From Paracamarosporium sp. OC-R06-R3 (taxonomy: Eukaryota > Ascomycota > Dothideomycetes > Pleosporales > Didymosphaeriaceae): 64,000 nt of DNA. The position numbers and the translations under genes are program-made. Within the stretch, counting starts at the first letter, position 1, and each line of letters opens with the position of its first letter. The stretch is from positions 125,163 through 189,162 of the forward strand of contig JACVRA010000160.1 in NCBI GenBank assembly GCA_019828545.1, in the 5' to 3' direction. The notes beneath the pieces were generated by a model, which made no database searches, was not told the origin of the DNA, and saw only the letters and a program-made list of their open reading frames with translations. Below, one piece after another: positions 1 to 11,273 of this stretch.

Positions 1-737
1 GACATTTTGGGCTATGTGGAGGGGTATCTGAGGGGTTGTGGTGAGGTGCCTGGAGCTTCGCGGACGCGTTCTGATTCTCAAAAATTGGTCTTGGCGTCGG
101 GCAACCAATTCGCCGATCTATATACACAGCACTCGAGATGGCGAAAGGCGGCGGGCAGTTGAACTAACAACGAAGCATTCAAAGTACGACAGGCCAAATA
201 ACTTCAAGCTAATTGCAGCTTCCTCGAAATATATTCAATGCTTTTGCATGAGATCGCCTGGCCGCAAGTCTGTCTCACACGCGCCATCACAGAGTCCATG
301 AAGACGGCGAAGGCTGCAGCACGGCAAGATCTCAGTATTTGAAAGCAGGCCACGTTCTTACGAACGTAGACATTACTATAGAATAACGCATCATGTCTCG
401 CGGAGAAGCGCGTATCGACACGCTTATGTGAATGTGAGCAGGATCTATCTAGCCGTACACCTTGGAACGATTTTGAAGGTACCGCTAGCGAAAAGACTGT
501 TCAATTCCTCTAGGCACCGGTAAATGACCAACATCTCACTTATAATAGAGTATACTGGGGATAAGGATAGGTGCCATGAGATTATAGAAGGAAGAGTGTC
601 GCGCTCGGCTCTGAAGAAAATGCTGGGTTCCAGCTTAGTAAGGAACGCGCGCTAAACCGAATGCACCTCCGCCCCGAAACTTTTCGAGATGGACAGGTCG
701 AGGAGCGCATTCGACAACGCGACACGGTGATGCACAG
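1..737. other. Left-edge intergenic sequence, no gene seen
   Basis: No convincing coding region. The short open frames on both strands show no recognisable protein sequence. The last part is the promoter and 5' leader of the mL46 gene. A gene lying mainly to the left of the window could still contribute untranslated sequence here. Confidence 0.5.
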
Positions 738-1886
738 ATGAACGTCGGACAGCAGACGACGAGGCGGCTTGCCGCAAAAGCAGGTACGCATCACAATTGA
801 ACTATCTGGAAGCTGTTGTTGATGGAAACAGGCAATCCGATATGCCGCTCATGTAGAGACTCTCTCTCCCGTAACTACGCATCCGCAGCCGCTGCAGCTG
901 CTCAGACCGAGGACCAGGGCGCTCAGCATATACCTCCCGTCACCCAGACCTCTCCGCAAACCTCGTACGCCGTCAATGCTGGTGTCGTTCTCTCTCGCCC
1001 TCCCCAGATTACACGCGACCTACACCCCTTCGAATCCGCCTTCTTCCTTTATCAGCGTCGTCTCAACGAGCGATCCGCATTGCCATTTACGAGATATTTC
1101 TACTACAAGGACCGAACACCCGCGGATCGAGAATGGAAGCGGAAAATCAAGCAGCGATTGACACCTGCTAGGGACATTGGTCGATACAAGGGTTATGGCG
1201 ATGAAGCATGGAATGATGAACTGCTTGTTGGGGCGAAGGAGAGTGACTTTAACTGGCAGGTGGAGAGGCTATTAGAAGATGCTGAGACGACGGGTACTGA
1301 GGACCAGCCGCAACAGGGAGCAAGTGAGGCCACAGCCAGTCTGCGTACGCAGAAGAAGGTCGAGCACGAGGCGGTGGAGCGACCCATGTCAAGGGTCACC
1401 GAGGCAGACGAGAAGAACGATGTCAAGAGCTTGAATCGATTATTACAGCGGACTCTGTATCTACTCGTCAAGAATAAAGATGGACGGTGGACGTTCCCGC
1501 AGGACAAGCTCAACAAGGAGACACTGAAGGAGGTATGCATCATCATATCTTGCATGGAATCACCCCACCAAGCTAACAAACCTTAGGCAGCACACCGCGT
1601 TCTTGAATACTCTGCCGGCGTCAACATGAACACCTGGGTAGTTGGCAATGTTCCCATTGGCCACCATCAACGAGACTACTCAGAAGTGCTTAAATCCAGC
1701 ACGGGTCTCAACGAGCTCGGCTCCAAGACCTTCTTCATGAAGGTCCGTATCATGGCTGGGCAGGCGAACCTGAAGGACAACCAGCTTGGCCTGAAGGATT
1801 TCCAGTGGTTAGCGAAAGAAGAGATTCATAAGCAAGTGGATGAGAAATACTGGCGCTCTATCAAGAACATGTTGGCCGAGCGGTAA
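738..1886 (+). CDS. MRPL17: Mitochondrial large-subunit ribosomal protein mL46 (MRPL17 family)
   Basis: Structural protein of the 54S mitochondrial ribosomal subunit. I read three exons: 738-783, 832-1532 and 1587-1886, giving 348 residues. The introns (784-831, 48 nt; 1533-1586, 54 nt) are GT-AG and keep phase. The start lies in a 15-codon first exon (MNVGQQTTRR) that joins to a basic, Ala-rich stretch, as expected of a mitochondrial presequence. The body has the family pattern: a segment with LHPFESAFFLYQRRLNERSALPF-type sequence (given here as LHPFESAFF then YQRRLNERSALPF), the TPADREWKRK segment, and a C-terminal NUDIX-like part with DGRWTFPQ and the GNVPIGH stretch. Family assignment rests on recalled similarity to fungal MRPL17/mL46 and on length. 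The exact first ATG is the least certain point. Confidence 0.88.
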
Positions 1887-2557
1887 TCTAGATCCCGGTT
1901 GATGGGTTGTAAATTAGGTAAAGTTCTTGTAGAAAACTGTACAGTATCTGATTTGTTTTACCATTCTGCGTCGCACGATAATGACTATTCCGAAGTCGAT
2001 GTTGAGTAGCTATTCGCTTCGCCTTGTTACCATGCATACTTCTTCACCCTGCTCCCTCGACTTCGATAGCTCCCATACTATAAGTGACTTGTTTACCGTT
2101 TACTCCCACGTGAGAATTGTCGCATCTTTTACTAATTAAGAATCCTTAGCACCAGTCTTAGCTCCGACGCTTGACGATAAGTCCATGCCGTCATTGGGTG
2201 TTTGCAACTCGGAAATAACGCTGATCTCCTAAGCAAGACGCCGGATGAGAGATGCATAGACGATCGGCTCCCCATTCGCATAACCTAAATCGGTCGGCTC
2301 GGGACCGAAGCACGACGGTACACGGGCAAATATATAGACCCTGTCAGTTGGTGAAGGTGTTAAAAACACACACTGTGAGGCATTGTTTGGTTTCCCATTG
2401 AGCTAGGTAGTACGAAACTTGCGGCTGCAGTGCTTGTCATATTGACGTTCTCTAGGTAGCTGAACATCAACTGCGTTTTACTTTACGAGTATTTTAATTT
2501 ATCAAATCCCCTACAGCAACGTTATCACTCGATTATCCGCAATCACACCTCTTAAGT
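1887..2557. other. Intergenic region between mL46 and the MDR gene
   Basis: Holds the mL46 3' end and the promoter of the downstream gene. I see no coding sequence, RNA gene or repeat. Confidence 0.6.
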
Positions 2558-3715
2558 ATGTCGAACCAAGCGGCGTGGATCCCAGAGGCGAAAGCGAACC
2601 TAGAGGTTAAGGAGGCGCCGACGCCGAAAGCTGGAGAGGGACAGGTCGTCATCAAGAACCACGCTATTGCGATCAACCCAGTTGAGTGTATGTCCACATT
2701 CGTCTTACTTTTACAACGAAAAGGAATCATGTGTGAAAGAGACTGACGCGAACATGTGGATGGGTAGGGAAAATCCAGAAATTTGGCATCATGGTAGAGA
2801 AATATCCAAATATTCTAGGTTGCGATACCGCAGGTGAAGTCCACGAAGTCGGCGCAGGTGTCACCCACGTCAAGAAGGGAGATCGAGTCCTCGCGTATGT
2901 CCTTTCCTAATCTTCTCATTCTTGACAGATCGATAGACTGACGCCATTCGACTAGACACCACTTCTCCCTCTTCACCAACAACCCCTCTAACGGTGCCTT
3001 CCAACTCTACTCCTCCACCAATGGCCTCCTAGTCCAGAAGATCCCCGACTCTCTCCCCTACAAGGAAGCCGCCGTCCTCCCCCTTGCCATTTCTACTGCC
3101 GCAAACTCCCTCTACAATAAGAAGACCCTTGGCCTGCCTTACCCGTCTACATCCACTCCTAAGGACACCGGCAAATCTGTTCTCATTTGGGGCGGCTCCA
3201 GCTCCGTCGGTGCAACCGCCGTGCAACTCGCCGCAGCATCAGGCGTGAAGGTTATCAGCGTAAGCAGCAAGAAGAATATCGAGAAGGTGAAGGAACTTGG
3301 GGCGCATGCAGTCTTCGACTATAATTCCCCCAGTGTCGCCGATGATATCGTTAGTGCGCTGAAAGGCACAGAATACCTTGGTGTAGCAGACTGCATCACC
3401 ACCAAAGAGTCTATCGCGGGATGGACGCCTGTTTTCAAGTCGTTGGGCGGACGGTATGCGACTGTGATGCCAAATCCGCCTGGCATTCCGGAAGGTGCTG
3501 AGGGTACGACTCTTTGGGCACCAATGGTTGCGATGGGGGATCGCGAGATTGGCGAAGTGGTGTGGGGAAGGTGGGTGTCGGAGGCATTGGAGAATGGGTC
3601 GTTGAAGGCGAAACCGGATGCTGTTGTGGTTGGGAAGGGGTTGGATAAGCTTCAGGAGGCGATGGACAGACAGATGAAGGGTGTTAGTTTTGAGAAGATT
3701 GTCGTGGAAGTTTAG
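2558..3715 (+). CDS. MDR-superfamily zinc-type alcohol dehydrogenase-like / quinone oxidoreductase
   Basis: Likely NAD(P)H-dependent medium-chain reductase of the fungal ToxD-like / trans-enoyl-reductase-like branch; substrate unknown. Exons 2558-2687, 2768-2894 and 2956-3715 give 338 residues, and both introns are GT-AG with matching phase. The N-terminal GroES-like fold is seen in EGQVVIKNHAIAINPVEW and the PNILGCDTAGEVHEVG segment. The nucleotide-binding Rossmann motif is SVLIWGGSSSVGATAVQLA. The catalytic-zinc Cys/His ligands of true alcohol dehydrogenases are not evident, which fits the zinc-independent members. The gene stands alone rather than in a biosynthetic cluster, so a detoxifying or general reductase role is as likely as secondary metabolism. 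Confidence 0.85.
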
Positions 3716-4036
3716 GGTGGGTGGTATGTTGAGGCTTGTACACATGGACCGAATACGGTATATAGATGTATTCACGATGTAGCGATCAATGGCATGGTGA
3801 TGATTATGTTTAGTACATCGGCGTTGTCTATACTGAATCAAGTGCGGTGGAATCTTGCATAGTACAGAAACATCAGTTCATAAGAGATGGTTAACTATTA
3901 TTTACAACGGGGGGTTGGTTATCGTGAAGGTATATAAATGCACATAAGATATTAAAGAAAAACTTGGCCATAAAATCATAGTAATAAAGAAAAAACTTAA
4001 CACAGCTGAATATCCCAGGTAGTACTCTACTAATAT
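3716..4036. other. Short convergent intergenic region
   Basis: 3' flanks of two convergent genes, AT-rich. No feature recognised. Confidence 0.6.
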
Positions 4037-7000
4037 CTACTCTGTACGTGATCTAACAGCCTTGATTGACAATAATTCAACCTCCTCTGAACGTTCCCTC
4101 TTATGTGTCTTGTGGGTAGAGCTATCCGAAGGCAGTGTCTTATTTCGCCAACGATCCTTGGCACTTTGCAGGACTTTGAACAAATCCTCCCGGTCCTGTC
4201 CTTCGAACGTTGTCTGCAAACAGTGGCGGACTGACATTAGTTCTTCACTTGATTCCGAACGACGCCGAAAGCGCACTCTGGCGAACGGATCAGCTCCATG
4301 CTGAAGGAAAAGTTCCATCATTTTTCGGCAGAACTCGCTGATGATCAAATTATCCGAATGTGCGCACAACATGTCTGTGATCTGCCATACCCACATTTCC
4401 CATGCGGAGAGCTCCACCAAGATTTGATTCGGATCTAGCCCGTGATTCAAGCAGCACTGGTATGCCTTGAAAACGCCATTAAGACAATGCTCCACCATTT
4501 GCATTCGCTGTGATTGATAGAAGACGTCAAAATTGGACCATGACAACTGGCCAAAAGTTCTTGAAATCCGGCATCGGATCTGTCCGGTCAGGCCGATCCA
4601 TGGTAAGATACTGTGGGCCTGTATTTCGGGGTGTATGAATATTTGGTTGATGTCGATCCCATTCTCAAGTAATACTCTAAGAGAATTCTGCCATTGATTC
4701 TGGGTCACAGGCCAAGTCTCGTACAAATCCGCACCTCGGCCTACCATGTCTGCAATATGGCCAGTCAACAACGTATTGCGCTGATCTCTGTACGCTTTCA
4801 AAAGCCAGCTTAAGGCGTCCGTTGCGCGACTTTCTCCGATCAATTCCCTAGAAGGCTGTGTTTGTGCTTCTAACGCCTTGGTCATGCTGTCGGTGTCCCA
4901 TTTGAAGTCCCACGGAGCTTGGTCGTAAAGATGCTGCAGACCCAAAGTAAAGCCGAACTCTATCATTGGTGCGATGAGATGAGAAAGCGAACACATCTTA
5001 CTTGCATACATGAGCGTACTGAAACCACGAACCTCACGTACGTGACGCATTTCGCCGGAGAGCTCTGCCCTTCGACCGAAAACAACCATGTTTCGAATGA
5101 CGTCCTTAGGATAACCCTCTCTCACATAGAAGAGTTTCACATACGCGCTGGTGGCTTTGAAGGCAACCATGTTTACGTTGAGATCCGTCATTTGAAGAGT
5201 TTGTCGTGCGCTTCTTGTTTGGAGATAATCTCGAACTGTCCGATGAAGGAAATGGACCGATCGAGCCTCGTCGTGACTTGATCGGGTTGGCTCCAGCAGA
5301 CCTTTGTATCGACCAAGTAGTCTTTGCGTCATTGTGTGATGAAGTCTAGACAACTTGATTTGTATTTCGTCCCGGTCAGATTGTAGAGCTCGAGCGGTCC
5401 ACTTTTTCTCCTCGTCTAGAAGCCAGTAAACAAGTAAGGGTAGAGGCGCTGAGGCTTGTAACGCGACTTGGAACATGACTTTCATGTTCTCATGATACAT
5501 CGGATCAACAGAACACAAGATCCTCTCAAAAAAAGGCTCCAAATCGGTAGGCAGTTGGTCGAGTCTCGTCCTAAGCATCTCCACATCATCTCCGTTCGTC
5601 ATGCCTTCACGCAAAGAACGTATCACCAGAAAAACCCAGAGGAACACACCCTCCGATTTTACAGCGATCTCGCCGGCGAGCTCACCCAGATCCAAATGGT
5701 CTTCGCCATCATCGAACTGGGGCACAACTGCTAATTTATCTTGGGCGAAACGGCAGATATCGTGGTAGGTGAGATCCTCCAAATAAAGCTTGCAGCCAGG
5801 ATTTGACCCATAAGCACTTTCAAAGGCCGGCCAGCGTCTACTCGAAACGCAGACTTTGACATTTGGTATTTGACATAATTCGGAGATCGTAGCGATTAGG
5901 TCCAAATGGTCTTTGTCGTATTCGTCCAGTCCATCGATGAAATAACAGACTTTTTGATCTGGCGAAGCCCGCCCGAGCGTCGTGAGCGACTGAATCAGAG
6001 ATTTCAGTGTCCAATGAGAGGGAATCAAAGTGTCTGATTCTATTTGCCACCTGGACGAAGGAAAGCTTTCCATCAAACGAACACGAGCTTGCGAGTGGAG
6101 TACCTCAATGAGAGTTGGGCGTGCCTTTAAAGTCTCGAAAAGGAGCTGTCGTAGCAGCCCGAGCTGAGATCGTTGCATGTCACCCCCGGCTATCCAGAAG
6201 TAGAATGCAGCAGTAATTAGCTGAGATTCCCCAGCCCATTTCTTGAGACATCTCTGAGTTTCCTTACAATTGGCAAGGAATTTCATCAGAGTCGATTTCC
6301 CAGAGCCCGGTTTTCCGGAAATCCAGTAAACCCCTGTTCCATTCTCGAGCCAGTTCCGAAACTCAATCTGTGAACGGGGGTCCTTTTCAGGGAAGGATTC
6401 CGGTACGAAAATCCATCTGTACGTATTCATATGTGCTTCGACAATTGTGTCGTATCGCTGCGACATCGATCCAAAGTACAGGCTCTTCAAAAACGCGTCA
6501 TCCCTCCTCAAATTGTTCATGCTAGTGCGAATAGCTTCGAATTTGTTCTCAAGGTCCATGAGTTTTTCCGATTGGTCACTCTCCAAGCTAAGGCTACGTG
6601 TGCTCTCTATTAGAGATTTTGCACGATTTGAGCCCCAATCCCCCAGGTCACTGCTTATCTTGTCCAATTGATTGGCCATTCTATTCTGAGTAGAGCTTGT
6701 GTCTTGACTTAGAAGAGTTTTCGTTTCCCCGCACACGGTCTGACCGAATAACATACCTTAGATGTGCAACAAGAATTCCTTGTAGTTGACTTCGTAAATC
6801 GCTAAGTCGTCTCCGCAAGTCCTCGATCTCAGTCTTCTTCCATTGTGTTTTCAAGATTTGAAGGAAGCTTCCCCATCGCTTTCCTAGATTAGTGTCGAAT
6901 TTCAACCCCTCGATAACTTTTACTAGTTTCTGTGCCACCTTTTTTGCGGCACCTGCAATCTCGAAGGTATCCACGAAGAACTCCTTCTTTCGCAGTTGGT

Positions 7001-7190
7001 CAGAGAGTATCTCCGGTATCTTATCGCACATGCTCGATAGAGAATTTCCTATGTAGAGCAGCTCATCGCTTTCTGTGCCAAAACCACTAGCAGATTGGCG
7101 GATTTCTTCTGCACTACTCAGGACTTTCGCCGTGAAATCGACAAGCTGGACAATGTTGCATGCCAGCCCAAAGATAGTGAGTGGCTCCAT
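4037..7190 (-). CDS. NACHT-domain NLR-like STAND NTPase
   Basis: Putative fungal NOD-like receptor. Members of this class act in non-self recognition and heterokaryon incompatibility, but no role is shown here. Two exons: 7190-6757 and about 6707-4037 (intron 6756-6708, 49 nt; an alternative acceptor at 6696 gives the same phase), about 1034 residues. Start chosen at MEPLTIFGLACNIVQLVDF, the usual opening of fungal NLR N-terminal domains, not at the ATG 13 codons upstream. The first 250 residues are helical and coiled-coil-like. The NACHT has Walker A GKPGSGKST (about 276-284) and Walker B YFIDGLDEYD (about 400-409). The C-terminus lacks a regular WD40/TPR/ANK array, but three isolated ankyrin-like fragments (LLENGIDINQ, CLNHGLDPNQ, FLQHGADPF) suggest degenerate ankyrin repeats. 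No frameshift is seen. Confidence 0.88.
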
Positions 7191-8012
7191 TGCATCAATG
7201 ATACTGGCGGAGAAACAGATTACAGACAAGGAGATAAACGGAAGACAGAGCAGCTGCGTTGGTTATCGTTGAGATATTTGCGGGAAGCATAGGGGCGAGG
7301 CTGAGGCTGAGGCTAAGGCGGGGTTCGAGAAACGTATGTCTAGAAACATCTGGACCAATGAACTGTACACTAGACGCTGCCAGCTGAACACAAGCCCTTG
7401 CTGAGAATGGACTACTTCAAACCGTATGTGGGAATCTCTTTCTAAACTCTTGTGTAATGGCGAATTGAGAGGAATGCAACATCACTGGCTAAAAGGATGT
7501 CGTGGTATGGTATGATGTCATCACTGGCTAAGAGGATGTCCTGTTATGGCTTCGGACAACAGAAGAAGATCACAAAATATTGGTGGCCTAAGAGAGGAAA
7601 TGAACCGTACATGACAGTTGAGCACTATCAAGTTGCACACTGACGTAGGCGATGTTACTTGTATAGATAGCCATCCTTGTGCGACTCCGTCCCACCTTAC
7701 GAGCGGATGGATATGTGAATCCATACAGGCATGTCAGATCATAACACCACCTCCCTTGTACTAAAAAAAATACTCCGAAGACCAGAATTCGCCAAGAAGC
7801 TTCATCCTTGAAGCCCAAAAATCCGTCGCTATGCCGTAATAAAATACAAAGTGGCTGTGGCCAGCCACACCCCGAAGTGAAACGCGCCGGCATCTAGCCC
7901 CCAACCATTCACTGTGCAGATCCCCAGCCTAAAACAAACGACAAGAACATATACGAGAAGCTGAAACGAAATGGCACCGGGCAATTTGAACTATAGGCCC
8001 ACAGGTGCTGTT
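7191..8012. other. Intergenic region upstream of the NLR gene
   Basis: Contains the NLR promoter, a short GAGGCT-like run near 7290-7312 and a two-copy direct repeat. The 60-100 codon open frames here look like chance. Confidence 0.5.
7481..7548 (+). repeat. Two-copy direct repeat of about 30 bp
   Basis: The segment starting ATCACTGGCTAAAAGGATGT is followed about 38 bp later by ATCACTGGCTAAGAGGATGT. Each continues with a similar TGG-containing tail. It is an imperfect local duplication in the promoter region of the NLR gene. Confidence 0.7.
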
Positions 8013-8900
8013 TTACCATTTTACTTGGACGCCTTCAGCCAAAGCTCTACCGACACGATATTGTGACCAGGCAACGTTCATGCGGCCGCCTTGGCAGGGA
8101 GTGAATTCCTGGCTGCAGTCGGTGTAGTCCATCTTTGTGTGCGTTAGTTAATGATAGTTTCGAAACTGTGACAGGGAACTTACGAAGTTCTTCACATTGG
8201 CGGGACCCTTGCCACACTGGTCAGGAGCAGGACAGCTGCCTAGGTCGCCAGCAATAGCCAAAGCGCCATGCGACGGCTCGTTCTGCGGCGCAGTGTCGTC
8301 GCAGTAGTCGCCGTCGCCGTCGCATCCGCCCTGGAAAGTGTGCAGGAGACCGAACCAATGTCCGATCTCGTGGGCCAGCGTGCCGCTGGTCGCACTCCTA
8401 CCTACCTCCAACGGCACAAAGCAACCGTCGAAGTCTAACCGGTCTTGGGAAATAGGCTCCCCTGAGCCATCGGGGAACGAGCATACACCGCCACCAGCGC
8501 CCTCAACGAGGTAGATGTTCAGTGTCTGGTAATCACCCTGGTGCAAGGAGCGCATCTTGTTCTCCTTGTCCACATCAATGTCCTTAGCCCACTCTTCGCT
8601 AATGACATAGGTGGTGAACTTGAGGTTCAAGTGGTATCCCCATGGCTCGTAGTGAGCGTTTAGGAAGTCGACTTGGCTCTGAATCGACGGGCCCCAGTCC
8701 TCGCCTTCGGGGTTCTTTGACACGAGTATGTGCCAGTACATGTCAACCTGCTGGAGGTCTCTTGTGCGGAGAGAGTTGAGGGCGCGTTTGGCGGTGGCCG
8801 TGGAGATGTTGAGAGGATCGTGGTCATAGTCTTCGTTTCCACATTCTGCAGCAAGAGCGAAAGGAGCCAAAGCGGCCAGAGCGATAGTAGAAAGCTTCAT
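8013..8900 (-). CDS. Secreted M43 (pappalysin-like) zinc metalloprotease
   Basis: Extracellular metalloendopeptidase of the metzincin type. Exons 8900-8184 and 8132-8013 (intron 8183-8133, 51 nt) give 278 residues. The N-terminus is a signal peptide (MKLSTIALAALAPFALA, cleavage probably after Ala). The zinc-binding and catalytic motif is HEIGHWFGLLH, with the catalytic Glu after the first His. The second exon, too short to stand out alone, supplies the Met-turn region (NFMDYTDCSQEF, then CQGGRMNVAWSQYR). Without it the enzyme would lack its Met-turn, so the splice is well supported. Several paired Cys fit a disulfide-stabilised secreted protein. Substrate unknown. Confidence 0.93.
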
Positions 8901-8999
8901 GTTGAAATGAACGACTGAAGGAAAAAGATGTCTAAATGATTGAAAGAAAGGAGTGAATGAGGTGCGATGAAGTTATCACCATATTGAAGATACCATTCG

Positions 9000-9006
9000 A
9001 TTTATA
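9000..9006 (-). promoter_or_regulatory. TATA box of the metalloprotease gene
   Basis: TATAAAT on the minus strand, about 106 nt upstream of the metalloprotease ATG. This is a reasonable distance for a fungal TATA element in front of a regulated secreted enzyme. Confidence 0.45.
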
Positions 9007-11273
9007 CTACGTGAGTATCAGGCAACATTGATTCACAGCCTGCAACGGAGATGAACATGATGTGAAGGCCTACCGTTTGGCGCTGTTAAGCTTGGCGATT
9101 GTGTGTTTTGCGTCCTTGGAACATTCCTATACCGTGACCCGCTCACGGGCCATGTTCTATTTTCCGTACTCATTGGTAGACATACCAATGAGCCGTGGGT
9201 TCCAAGGAGCTTGTGGTCCGGCCTAACATTAGAAAGTAGCATACCAATTGCCGAAATGGTAAAAGCGCATAAGAGTCCGATTGTGGGGGTCGATCGGAAC
9301 ATGATGTGCGCTGGGACATAGCCCGGGGTACATGCTCCTGCACCGAGCAGAGTACAATGTTCTCCGATACACAACTCCAAAGCCCAGACTAAGAGAAGCT
9401 CGTATGTACCTTTTCTGCCAGGGTGTAGAGCTTGGAGCTGAAAGCATGCTCACTGGCAATATGCGCTGAACGAGCGAGATAGAACCTGGAAATATTTGAG
9501 TCCTCTCTCTGTCCACGGAAAAATCGATCTGAGCCTCTGAACATCAGCAATATATGCTTGGCAACTTCCCTTTCGAAACAATGTGCCGTCGTCAGCTAAC
9601 GAGCCAAGCCCGCAATGGGCCCCCGGCTTTGGGGCGGATGGAATAATGTTAAGTTTAAGCACAAGCGGGCATTTGCTAGTGGTGCAGGGGCAAAGTTACT
9701 GCCGTGTGGAGTAGTACTTTGGCGAGCGGTGGGTGTAGTTGAAACGCGGAAACGGACTTCATCCTACGTGATCCAGGATCATGGCTGGTGAATTGGTTCT
9801 TGGCGCCGATACAGCTGATGACTATCCTTGGCATTGGCATTGGATGCTTTTGGAAGGGTTACGGGAAATACTTATTCCACGTAGGGCTGGTGTATCAATG
9901 TGGTTGCAGTGTGGAGCAGAGCCTTGATGGATGAGCAGTCACATGACATGACTGATCACATGATGTTCTTAGTCACCCTAGCTGAAATGGGTCACCGAGG
10001 CCCGGTCGTGGGTCCATCTAGCGCATGGTTTTTCTTCGCGTTCAGCGCGCGCGCTTTCTCACCATCCTATATTCCCAAGAGGTCTGTCAGCGCCTTTCAA
10101 GCTGGCCTGCGGAGAGCTGTAAGTAAACCCAATTTCCTTATGCCACATACTTCCTATGATGAAAACCTTTCCACATTCGCAGTTTCCACGCTAGCCATCA
10201 GTTGAACCCGATCGGTCGATGAGCGTATAACCTTCCTTGGATGTCTGAGGACTACATGTTTGCAAACTCTGGTTGAGAGCCTTTGGCAAATCAGGGCTAA
10301 CAATTTCAACAGAAGACGTTGCGTAAAATCCCGCTAGAAAAGTACGAAGTAGAGATGAACTCGGTCTGAAGCGGCCGTCCTAGGATATGAGGCTGCAGAG
10401 TAGCGATCCATGCGCTTAGTTTACCGTCTTGCAGAAAGCCTGTCGTAATGCTTTGGAGGTCATTTATCGATAGAAGATAGATCGTTTCCGGCTTCTAAGT
10501 GACGCGAGGGTATACGGTTATACATCAGAATTAGACATAGTCTAATGTAAGGCCTGTTACACGAGAACGCATGGAACAAAGAGCTGGGTTCTGCAACAGC
10601 TTTCAGCAGTCTGCGTAGAAGGCAACATATGGCAGCAAGGTAGCGGAACGCCTGTAACGAAGTCTAGTCCTGTAGCTTACCTGTTGGCGTCTCTACTACA
10701 GACGTAAGGGTCTCTAATGTCAAAGCCGATACTGTTCGCGCAAGAAAGGAAAAGATCTGCCTTGCTTATTCTCCCCGATGCAGCTCGCTAGGTATGTCTC
10801 CGAAAGGCATCCAAGAACGCCATGGCCGCCCGCAGGCTTGTCAAAGCTTGACGCATGACGTATAATGGGAAGTGTGAGCATCAGCATTGGAACATGGCCG
10901 TAGAAAACACGATGATGATGGATATCAATAACATGGCGCCACCTGTGGCGGCTGCGCCTTCTGCAGGGACGTTGATCCCCATTATAGGCGCATAACGGGC
11001 GCCAATCGTGAAACGCTAACGACCCGCTGCTTCGTCACCACGCGCCTTCGTGGAAGCCTCCTTGAACACTTGATCCTCAACAACCAACACCTTTGACACC
11101 CTACGAGCTGCTGCGACCGCGTCGCTGCCGCCGCTCCTCCACACGTTCCGATCGTGACCCGTACTCAGTAAACGGCCGAGAGTGATTACGAAGCGCATAC
11201 CCTCCTGCGCCCGCTTACGCGCGTTCCCACCGCTTCCTCCTCGACCGAATGCTCTGCTCGCCCATTTTAAAGC
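9007..11273. other. Gene-poor 2.3-kb stretch
   Basis: Open frames of 60-115 codons occur on both strands, overlap each other and show no recognisable domain. No tRNA-like A/B boxes, transposon ends or long repeats were seen. The right end contains the promoter of the TMEM184-like gene. Confidence 0.5.
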
